Shown here: piece by piece, positions 25,901-37,900 of the stretch
Position numbering within the stretch: position 1 is the stretch's first letter
Layout of the letters: the number at the start of each line of letters is the position of its first letter
Assembly: GCF_963678635.1 (NCBI RefSeq)
Contig: NC_087068.1
Location: 17,923,872-17,987,871, forward strand
Direction of reading: 5' to 3'
DNA: 64,000 bases
Origin: Symsagittifera roscoffensis
Taxonomy: Eukaryota > Xenacoelomorpha > Acoela > Convolutidae
The notes under the pieces: generated by a model
Databases searched by the model: none
Seen by the model: the letters and a program-made list of their open reading frames with translations, nothing else
Told to the model about the DNA's origin: nothing
Program-made: the position numbers and the translations under genes

Positions 25901-28900
25901 ATGATTTTCTCGGTGCTGGTCAAAGGGGTAAGTGTGGTTCCTGCAGCAGAAGTCTAAACACAAACAAAAAAATGTAACTAAGATAAAACAATTGATAAAA
26001 AATATCCTTTTTAAGCGGTCAGGCCATTTTCACAAATTTTCTGAAAACGTTTTGCCTGATAAAGTTTGCTTATTAACCTTTTCATATCCGCTCATTTATT
26101 GACCTGACCCAAAGAAAACTGTCACACAACAAGAAAATTGATGACATGAAACCTTTAAAAACACACTATTGAAAAAATTTGATGAAACAAAACGCGGATA
26201 TATTTTTCAAACAAAATTTGGGTTTTCGTTAAGAATCACATGAAAACTGGGACTATCACCTTGTTTTACAATGCAACCAGCCCATAAAAACTAATATCTT
26301 TCTTTGTTATTAAAATGGTGAAACCTAAACCCAGTTGCCTCGATTTTCATGACTGGTTCCAGCCTTATTAATGAAAAAAGTTAAGCACTTCAGGGAGATT
26401 GGTTTTGTATCGGACTGTTTTTTTCTTCATTACATGATTTTTTGGACTATTTTGTATTGGATTGTTTTGTATGGGACTGTTTTGTATATGCACCGAAGTT
26501 TCATGCTTGGTGATTTTTTGAGATGCTTTTTTTTGGATTTTCTCAAAAATAAATTCGTCTTAGTCGTACATTACAATATAATAAATCGTTAATTTCTGAA
26601 GTTTGAATAAATCATATACATTAATAAACCATTACTTACCATGACGGTGTTAATTTTCTCGGTGGTGATACCGGCAACTGTGTTAATTTGAGTTTCAATT
26701 TTCTGTTCAACAGTGGACGCTGAAGTTCTTGTTGGCGCACACGACACTAAACGGAACCAGAATACCCTCAAAGTTTTGTAAAAACTGTAAATTTGTTTTC
26801 TAAAAACTGTGAACATTTTAAGTGACGATATATTTCTTTAAAATGGCCGCTTCAGGTCTAAGTAAAAACTAGTCTGAGCTCTTTTGTTTGTATATAGGAT
26901 TCTGAAAAAAAATATATTAAGATGAAGAAACCATTATGAAGCCATTCGAAAACCAAGCAGAGGGAGAGATTCGAACCACCGACTAAGAAAAAAGAAGAGT
27001 AAATACTCACTGCTGTCTCGCATTTCAGTGCATTCCTCGTAGCAGAGATCGGAGTCCACTGCTCCCAGATCGACATTCACTTCGAGGCTGTTGAGAGGAG
27101 AGTCTATGGGACTCTTCACCAACAGGTAAACGAACTGCACATTTTCCATGTTGCTGATCGCCTCATTGCTCGATGGTAGATCCCACATATACCTAATGAT
27201 GAACGCAATTTTTTTACACGTGGGAGCGGACCAACAGATATAGAGAGATGTAATTAGTTCGGAAAGAATAAAAAATATGTCAAAAAGAACAATTTAAATA
27301 TTTTGAAAAATTATGCACGCAAAAGCTACATTTTTTTGACAGATTTAGTGCCGCAAGGCCCTCGAAAACACCAAAACATCATGTAAAAATCTGTGAAAAT
27401 GGAAATATTGCTTTTTAAAAATAACTCCGTCCGTGTGCAAAGTTGTTTGCAACACTACGAAGAGCCGCTGTTGAGCCGTGGTTAAGAATTTCATAAAGTT
27501 TTTTTGGTTGTTTTTCAGGACTTGGAGCACAGATCATAGTGGGTCTAAAACCTCGAATCTATCGCATGTGAAGCGGAAAATTAGCCACTTCCCCAACACT
27601 TCTCAAATGACAACTAACAAATTTGTGGGTAGCATGAAAAACGAACAGTCGGCAAAAAGCAGGAAAAATGCAGAGAAAAAACGCAAACATGCATCGACCA
27701 AAAATCCAGAATACACCAAAAATTTGGCTCTTTTCCTTTGAAAAAATAGCCATTGGATTTGCAGCGCGTCTCAATTTTTATGAACAAACATTGAAATCAT
27801 CTGATGATGCTCAAAAGATGGCAGGAAAATAACTAAATTCTGCACTGCGTGGTCGATCTAAGATGCAGGCGCAGTCTATCTACCTGGTCTCGCTGAGAGA
27901 GAAGAACTCCTCTGGCAGGGCAGCTGGGCCTCGTTTGAAGAATGAAGTGGGGTTCTGGACAGTCGTGAACGTCACCAATTTATTATCCATACTGTCTTCG
28001 AGTTCAAACTGAAACGGAATAAACTCACTCTTAGTTCAGAGATATATGTGTGATTAAACTACAAACCATTTTTCCTAATTTTATTGACACTTGGACGGTT
28101 TGGATCTTTTCGATAAAACCCCCCTAATTGATGAAAAACTGAAATGAAAATAATATAATTGGGACATGCACGATATTACTATTATGGCGCCGAAAAAAAA
28201 ACGAAGAATTTTTACTTAATTGAGCCTCAAACTGACTGTTTTCTCCATTTTCTCATAGTTTCACTAGTTTTATGCACATAAATTTCATAAAAAGGAAGAA
28301 AATGCACAGATTTAATAGTCGTTAAATTCGCACTTTTTTTCTTTTTTATTAGCTCGATTTAACCTTCGGGATGTCAACCCAGGATTTGTAAGTAAAATAA
28401 GTCAAAATGTGTGACAAAAATTTAATTTTTTTATCGTTTAGGGGGGTATAACCGAAAACACCCGACGGAATTTTCAAGATAACAACTAGCATTTCCCATG
28501 AAATACAGAGATATACTAATTATAGGACTCAATCCATTTAAGGCTAAAACTATTTGAAGGTTCGCGACTTATGAATGTTGCGTCGCATTTCAAGCGCAGA
28601 CCCAAAATGCAGTTGAGAAGCGCCCTGATCGCGTAAGTCGATACGATTTTTGTTCCTCTTGAGCATTTCCTTAAGATTCTGGGTAGGTTACAGTAAGTTG
28701 TTGCCAAATGTCCAAATATAAACAGTTGTACTGACCGGGTCGAATGTTTTGGTTGCCATGCTGAAAACGTCTCCTGGATTGTCGAGTAGTTTGTATTCGT
28801 AGACGAAGTTAACTTCGACAACTCCATAAAAGTCTCCGTTGACGTCTCTGACAATGAGGTGGAACTCGAACGGGTCCAGGACAGGGTCTGGCAAATTAAC

Positions 28901-31900
28901 GCCACTGAAGGCGAGTTCGAACTCAGTTATCTTATAACAGGTGCCAAGTGCGAAGCTCTGAAAGCAAAACCAGTCGTTTAAGTCGCTATCTATGATTAAG
29001 CACATTTTAGTACAAAATTGACAAATTATTGATTATTAAACACAAAAAATATCAAATTGAAGCAAAAAATTAGTAGATAGACAAAGAGTGGAAAATAATT
29101 CAATCGCAACCCTAATTTTTTGTTATTTTTTCGCCGGATTTCGTTTTGCCCCTCACACGTTTCGCCCCTCTTAAATCTAGTCGCACATTTCGCACCTAAT
29201 AATTTCACACATTTCGTCCTCACACGTTTCGCCCCTAACTTATTACACAGTTAATTAACGCCGCTTTCTTAATGTACATTTTAGGGGCGAAATGTGCCAG
29301 TAATTTATGAGGGGCGAAATGTGTGAGGGGCGAAATGTGCCACTAGATGTAAGAGGGACGAAACGTGTGAGGGACGAAACGTGTGAGGGGCGAAAAGTGT
29401 GAGGGGCGAAATGTGCCACTAGATGTAAGAGGGACAAAACGTGTGGGGGGCGAAAAGTGTGAGGGGCGAAATGTGCCACTAGATGTAAGAGGGGCGAAAT
29501 GTGTGAATACCGTTTTTTTGGTGGTGGGGAATCAAATTTAGATTTCCTCAATAGTGTCTTAAGGCCTCAATAATGCAACAAGATGATATTTTAGTCGTTT
29601 TACTTATGCTATTCATCCACTATTCATATTAATCGAAAACTTCGCCTTTTTTATATCAATACGGAAATTTAAAAAATAATAATAAATTAAAGCAGTTTTT
29701 CTCGGCAATCGGAATCCTTTCAGGAACTCTTGTTTGCATCTCAATTGAATGGGCTTTAGCCCGGGATGACCAAAAATACTAGTCATACAATTTCCATATA
29801 TGGAAAAATGCTAGTCATACACTTTCCATGCAATTCCATACGTACAGAAAATTGCATGAAAGGTCTATGATTAGTATTTTTTTCATATATGAAAATTGTA
29901 TGACTAGCATTTTTCCATAAACGAAAAAGATTGATTTTTTACATTTTAATTTCTCAAAATTTTTTGGTTGTGTTCGGTTACGACATAAACTTTGTTTACT
30001 CAAACGTAGTAACCAAAGGTTTGGCCGTCTCGCATTAAAAATGCATTGGAAACAGCCTGATATTTGTTAACTCTGTCTCACACAAATAATATAACGAAAG
30101 TAATGAACTTTTAAACTTTGGCAATAACTTTCAAAGATGATTATTTCTAAAATTAGAATTTTTAAATTACCAGACATTGATCCAGGCATACAAAAACTTG
30201 TCATACAAAAGAAAGAGGAGTTTTAAGCGTTTTTGAAAAAAATTATGAAGAGAAAAGGAAAAAAAATCCAATATTAGTATATCCAGGACTACGTTATACA
30301 CACAAAAAATTAAATTTTGCATGCAAAATTTTTTTTTTCAAAAAATGTTTGTTTGAATACGAAAATCAGTTTGCGATTGAAAAAAAACACAAAAAAAATT
30401 TTGGGGGCAATTTCAAAATTACTTTGAAAAAATTTTGTCGTCGCCATCAAAAAAATGCTAGTCATACAATTTCCATATATGGAAATTGTATGACTAGTGT
30501 TTTTTTTTCAGAAAACAAAAATAGAAAAAAAAATCAAAGTTTTCAGTTGTAGCAGCCAAAAAAACGCTTAAATGTTTTGCCAGCAGTTGGATTGATTGTT
30601 CAAAGCTTTTTTTTCGAAAAATTTTAAAAAAAAAATGCTAATTATACAATTTCCATATATGGAAATTGTATGATTAGCATTTTTTTCATACCTTTCTTTT
30701 TCCTTTTTTTTCATGAAGAGATACCAATTTCGATACCAAAACAACTATAAAATACCTTTGAAATTCGATTATACTCATTTTGCAAAAATGTATGAAATTT
30801 GTATGACTAGCATTTTTCCATAGACTAAGTCTATGAAATTGTATGATTAGCATTTTCGGTCTATGGAGGTCAACCCGGGAGATTTATTTAGCAGTCTACA
30901 GTACCATAAATTACTCATGGTCTCCACTTTTGCGCTAAAAGCATGCAAAAAAAACAAGGATAGCCGGTTACTTTGCAAGTAGCACAAAATGTTCCGACTA
31001 CAATATAAACTAGAAACAAAAAACTGTTTTTTTTCCAAATTGTGCCGTTTTCTATCTGTGGTGCTATGAGAGGTTCTTAATGAAAGACTAGAACTAAGGC
31101 ACATTCGTCGACAATAGTTTTAACTTAGGCATATTCTACACCAGTTTTTCTCGAAAACTGAATAGAAAAATAGAACATTAAGAAAAGCAAAATTGTGATG
31201 CTTATTTGAGATACCTGATTTTGCGTGGAAAAAAATAAAAACACATCCGAAGAAAGAATTTCTCCAATTTCTAATGGTCGAAATAAAAAATGTTCTTTTA
31301 CTCGCTGGTATGAATAAGAAAACAGCAAATTAAAGGCTGATATGATTTAACTTCAAATATGAACTCTTGCTATGCAAAAAATCAAAAAATGAACCGCCGT
31401 TTCACATTCATTTGATCTAATACAAGAGGTTTCCAGCATTTTGAATGTTCTCAAACCTTGAAAGAGTTCTGCGCGGTAGAGATTTGTTCCGTGACTTCGA
31501 CCATATCAACTTCGCAGACATTGCAAGGAGAAGAGGTTGTAGATGCGAATGACCTTTCAGTGGTGAAACGAGTACTGCCTTCACTTCCGGTGACCGGTAG
31601 AGAAGTTGTCACTGATGTGATTTCTAAGGAAGTGGTTCTTGAAAAAGTCGTGCCTGATGATTTTGTTCCTGCAGACGTCGTTTCTGAGGACGTTGTTTCT
31701 GAAGATGTCGTTTCTGAGGATGTTGCTTCTGAGGCTGTAGTTCCGGACGACGTTGCTTCTGAGGATGTAGTTCCGGATGACGTTGTTCCTGATGAAGTTG
31801 TTCCTGATGATGTTGTTCCAGATGATGTTGTTCCAGATGATGTTGTTCCAGATGAAGTTGTTCCCGATGATGTTGTTCCTGAAGATGTCGTTTCTGAGGA

Positions 31901-34900
31901 TGTTGCTTCTGAGGATGTTGTTCCGGAGGATGTAGTTCCGGATGACGTTGTTCCTAATGAAGTTGTTCCTGATGATGTTGTTCCGGATGATGATGTTCCG
32001 GATGATGATGTTCCAGAAGATGTCGTTTCTGAGGATGTTGCTTCTGAGGATGTAGTTCCTGATGAAGTTGTTCCTGATGATGCTGTTCCCGATGATGTTG
32101 TTCCTGAAGATGTAGTTTCTGAGGATGTTGCTTCTGAGAATGTAGTTCCTGATGAAGTTGTTCCCGATGATGTTGTTCCTGAAGATGTCGTTTCTGAGGA
32201 TGTTGCTTCTGAGGATGTAGTTCCGGATGACGTTGTTCCTGATGAAGTTGTTCCTGATGATGTTGTTCCGGATGATGATGTTCCAGAAGATGTCGTTTCT
32301 GAGGATGTTGCTTCTGAGGATGTAGTTCCTGATGAAGTTGTTCCTGATGATGCTGTTCCCGATGATGTTGTTCCTGAAGATGTCGTTTCTGAGGATGTTG
32401 CTTCTAAGGATGTAGTTCCGGATGACGTTGTTCCTGATGAAGTTGTTCCTGATGATGTTGTTCCTGATGATGTTGTTTTGAATGATGTTGTTCCCAAATA
32501 TGTTGTTTCTAAGGAGGTTGTTTCCAATGCTATTGTAGTTGTTGATTCTAGAAAAAAAATGATTTAAGTTTTGAGCTCGGTCGTCTATATATTTTCTCTT
32601 CAGGGATTCGACCCTCTCGCCAACCAAAAATGCCCAATGGATACTTTTTTTTGACGGCTATTCTGGTTAACCAGCACTAAAATTTTGCTGGGAGCTATTA
32701 TATACAAATTTTGAGAAGGGAGCGCGCACCAAAAACAGGCGTTTTCGATCAAAGACGTCCAAAAATGTGCCCAAAATGATTTTTCAGGGCACTTTGGACA
32801 CAAAACGGAAGAAATTCGCCTGCACAAAATAGGGTCTTTATAGTGTTTTGGTAGACTTGGTCGACCTACCTTAAAAAACGTCGAAGAAGTTTTCGATTTT
32901 TTTTGGAAGCCCCGCTGCACCTTGAGAAAAACTTTGGATCCGTCCCCATAACTAAACCAATTATGAAAAAATATTAAATCTAATGAAAAAGTACCGAAAA
33001 ATATCAATGAGATTTTAATAGGTGGCATTTTTATGTTAGGAAAAAATTGGAGCTAATTTGTCTTTTTCTCACTCTTTCCGCAGACATGTACAGAAACAAA
33101 GAGTTCTCCGCAGTCATCGTTGTCAGCTCCCACATACAACTTAGACGTCGTGATATCGAGACCCTTGATAGCTAGGATTACTTCGGATGTTACTGGGGTA
33201 TCGATAGGGGCACCAGTCTGATCCACAAAGAGGGCTTGTGCCTAAAACATTAATGGGGAATATTAATACGTCAAATTTTTTTCATGAAATATTTCAAACA
33301 TCAATCGCTCTAAAACGTTGAAAAACTTTTACTTTATATTTTTAGAGGAACCCAAGAAAATTAATTTCCCATTTGCTAAAAGATTTTTTATATCAGTTAC
33401 ATTGGTTTTAAGTCTTAAATGTAAAAAAAAACTTTGCTGTGTATCAGTAGCGGATTTAGGGGGGGGGGGGGGGAGCGGACGCCTTCCATCTCCCCTCAGG
33501 GATTCGACCCCCTGCCGACCGAAAGGGTCCCCTTTTGTACTACTTTGAGATATCCATTTTTGGTGACGGACCCTAAAAATTTTCCAAAGGCGCCTTTGGC
33601 GCCAATATACACTAATTTTGAGGGGGGTGCGCGCGTCAAAAAAAAAACGCAATTTTCTGGTCAAAATGTTCCAAAAAGTGCCCAAAACGCCGGTTTTGGC
33701 CTTTTGTCAAAAATTTGCCAGCGGCGCAGAAAATTTGGTCAAATTAGGGTCTTTGTAGTGATTTGCAAGACCTCAGAAATTCCTAGATCCGCGCCTGCTG
33801 TGTATGCTACAGGACTCTGTCTAGAAGATGCAACAACCCATGCGTCTGTAAGCAATGAACGTTCGGTTGTTCCCCGCAAACTAATGACGTCAAAATTGTC
33901 CAAGTATTTTGTTTTTAACTGACATCTATCAATTCACAGATTTACGTTTTGCTTTTGAGAAATATTTCAATGATGATTAAACAAACAAATCATCATGAAA
34001 ATGATTTAAAAAAACGTGCAGTACATAAGGCAAAAATCTATTCGAAACCAATTTACCAGTGATTCATCGGTCAGCGGTGATGAATCTTGTTCAACAGTGA
34101 CATACAGGACTTCAGAAGTGCCGACCGGAGACTCCTCCAAAATGGACGACAACACTGTCAGCTGCAGCACTCGCTTGTCTCCATTTGCATCTTCATAAAC
34201 AATAGCCAGAGTGCTTTCATCCACGTTTGTAAGACCAGAGATGACAATCTCTTCGACTCCTGTTGCGACCGAGTCGGCGAATGTCAACTCGGCGAATGTA
34301 GTCACATCGGACATATCTTCTGTGCAAATCGTGTCGGACTCGTCATCATCGTCGCTTTCGGCTGGAGTGAGAGCATATTCGATTTCTTCTCTTGGTGATG
34401 CAAATACCTTCTCGCAACTTGACTCCTCGGGTTCAATAGTCGTAACTTCAGATGTCGTCGTAGCTTCGGATATAGTTGTCGCAGTTGTTGTAGGACCAGC
34501 TGTCGTAGTTGATACTAAACAAAAAAATTGGACGCCTTTTCGAACAAAAAACACGCTGAGTTTCATCTATTGATACTCCTAAATAACGTATAGTTCAGAA
34601 ATTACTTCATTGGATCTCATTTGATATCCAAATCCAGCTTATTTACTTTTAGAGGGCATTGATTGATTTTGAAGACCACATAACGTTTCAGGTTTTTCTA
34701 AAAGCCAAACAGGTTGAAAAAATCTGAAAAGGAGACTAAATTTTTGAAATAAACAAAGAAATATTGTGGATACAGACTTTGTATTACGAAAAATGAATAA
34801 ATCGTAATAGTTACCTTTGCCGCAGAAATGTACAGAGACGTCAAGTTCGCCGCAGTCCTTGTTGTCAGCTGCTATGAAGAGTTTGGATGTCGTGATGTCA

Positions 34901-37900
34901 AGACCAAGGATTACGAGGACGTCTCCAGATTCACTTATCGGGGCCACAAAGGTAGGCAGTGGCTGGAACAAAACATAATATGATATATAAGCAAGCTCCG
35001 AGAATCAGCTTTGATGATATCAGCTCATTTTAATTAAGCTGTTATATTTTAAAAACTTATTGCCATTCAGCTACAGAAAACTTACAACCCATAGCTGTTT
35101 GGAATTGCATGAACAGAGCAACAAGGTTGAAGTAACTAATTCACGTGTAGACTTGACCTCAAATAAATAACTAAATTTTATTTAATTTTACGAACACCCA
35201 TTGCTCTGAAAATATGTAACATAATTTGCTGTTTGACTAACTGTTGATCCTTCTTCTAGCGGAGTTGCATCTTGTTGGACTGCAACATAGAGAACGCTCG
35301 GAGAACCTGGCGACGATTCCAACGTCGAAGAAACTACAGTCAGTTCCAGGACTTGCAAGGAACCATCAACATCTTCGTAAACAACAGTCAGGGTATCTTC
35401 GTCGACGTTAGTCAGACCAGAAATGACAATCTCTTCGACAGCTGTTGCGGCAGAGTCGGTGAAAGACAGTTCTGCAAATGATGTTAGGTCAGACATATCT
35501 TCGGTGCAAATAGAATTGGATTCCTCGTCATCATCGTTGTCGGCTGGCATGAGATCGAACTCGATATCCTCTTTGGGTGCTGGCGAGATCTTTTCGCAGC
35601 TGAACTCAGAGGGTCCGCTTTCTGTTGTAGTTTCTGATGATGTTATTTCGGATGTGGTGTAACTAGTCGTCGTTGTTTCTTCTGAAAGTAAATAACATGT
35701 TCCAGAAACTTGCGACTCTTTTATTTCTTATAGATAAATTGATATTATTTTATGGGTTTCGAATTTTTCGGCCCTGGCCTGCCCTGTTTTTACAATGAGT
35801 TTTCCAGTAGACTGAAAGGAATTGATAAACTCTCCAAGACGTCAAAACATTTTACATTTTATATCCGGAATAATGAAGTTGTCTTATTGGTTTATGAGTT
35901 TAATTCAAGCTTATACCAAATCAAATCTCTTATTATTGTTGAGTAAATTATCAATAAAGCTTCCATATAATTGAGAATGATGAGAATGATGATAAAGAGG
36001 AGAGGAAAATGATGACTCACTGTAGCATCCGACCAGGTCTATGTCGACTAGTCCCTCGGAGCAGCCCTGGATGGTGACGGTGAGAGTGGACACTTCGATG
36101 GTGGCTCCCTCGTTGGAGAACATGATGCTTACATCCTCACTTCCAGACACGGGGAACAAAGGTGGGACCTGGATCGGAAAAATATAAACTTCTCGAACTA
36201 AGTCGCCAGAGAAAGCAAGGGTACAAATATGATAGATGACAGATGGTCCATAAAACCTAGATGGGTCACTAGAGAAAAATTAATGTTGTTCAAATTATTC
36301 TGAAAGTGGGTTTGCAATAGTTTTCGTTCGTTTTGGAGATTTTCACAAAAAAAGGCGGGACCCATCTTTCATACTTGCTTTTTCTTAAGACCGTACTATC
36401 ATATACTTGTAACACAGCAAGAGTTCAAAAAATACAACAAGGGGCGTGCAAGAATCCTCATTAAAAACAGCTACCAGCTGAATAATAACAACAAAAAACT
36501 CCAAGCAAAAACATGACTCATCAAAGGCCCTGTTAATGTTCTGTTATGGTCGCATACAATTTTTGCTACCTTAGAATTTTTCTTAAGATAACTACTAATA
36601 ATTGAAGTTTGATTGCTCAAAACAAAAACAGCATGATAATGCGAATTAATAGCGATCATTTTGAGATGCCAGTAGTCTCACTTTTGGTATACGCAAAGCA
36701 GTGTGACATCAATTTTGAACAATTTTTTTGTAGAAACGTAGAAAAAACGACAGTAGTGAGAAAGATTTCAGAACTTGCTGCAGCTCATGAATGTGCTTTG
36801 TACTTACGCGGGGCATTCTCATGCGCGAATGACCGATTGCGCAAAAATTATTAACCAATCAACGCCTTTTACACTATGCAAATCTGATCGATGAACTTAT
36901 CGCTTATTTCTTTCGAATTTTGAAAACTGAGCTCTAATTGTTTGACAAAATTTTTGCGCATCCAGTCCTTCGCGCATGAGGTATTCTTCCACTTACGGCA
37001 GTATCAGCTTCAAGTCTGGGTTCAAATGAGGACAAGTCTGGGCTGTTTGGATTCAGAACGAACACTTTGCCGTCCGAGTCAGTGAAACTGATCATCAATT
37101 GCGTGCCGTCGCTCACTTCAGAAAGGCCGAGCACTATTTCCATCACAGCCACAGGCTCCTAAAAGACATTTAAAAAGCTGCATTTAGACCAAATTAAAAA
37201 AACAATGAGACCAAAAAGATTCACTTACAAAAAATAACTGCATTAAAACAAAGTTAAAAGAAAACATTAAGAAATAAAAGATTCAATTAGACAAAATAAC
37301 TTTTTTAAGAAAAATTGGAAAAAAAACATTTGGACACAAAAAAAAACATTTAAAACATAAAAAAAGGTTCACTTAAAAAAAATAAGTGCATTGGGACGAA
37401 ATTTTAAAAAAATCAAAGAGAAGCAAGGATAGCCGGTTAATGTGCAAGAAACACAGAATGTTCGACCATAGTATTAAAAAAACACAAAAACTTTTAATCA
37501 AATTAGTGTCGTTTTTTTCGATGTGATGTGAAAAAATCTGAACTGAAATGTAAAAACTGGGCAAATGCTAAAGACATAGTCAAATAAGCCAGTTGGAAAA
37601 TTTGAAAAAAAAATTGAAAACTTGTTAACAATTTTTTCTAGTTTTTGAATTTTTGATTCTCAAAATGGCACTAAACACTCCAAAAACTAACTTTAGTTTT
37701 TTTCCCTTGAGTAGAAATAAGCTTTCACGGCTTAATTTAAGGTTGAATAAGCTTTCTAAGCTTTCACGTTCAATTTATTAGCTCGAAAATAGACCAAAAA
37801 TCGAAAACTTCAAAACGGGTCTTCTCGACATTCAGAAAATTTTTTAAACATTTTTGAATGTCGTTCAAATCACTACTAAAAAAGCTTCAATATTTTATAT

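Noticed and set aside
29131-30880. CRISPR-like array
   Set aside because: The repeats are inverted foldbacks with variable spacing in an animal intron. There are no regular spacers and no cas genes.
31458-32627. Plus-strand 369-residue frame rich in VVPDDV and minus-strand 348-residue frame rich in RNNI
   Set aside because: All frames are open because of the 15- and 30-bp repeat. Only the TTSSG frame joins exons 19 and 21 in phase.
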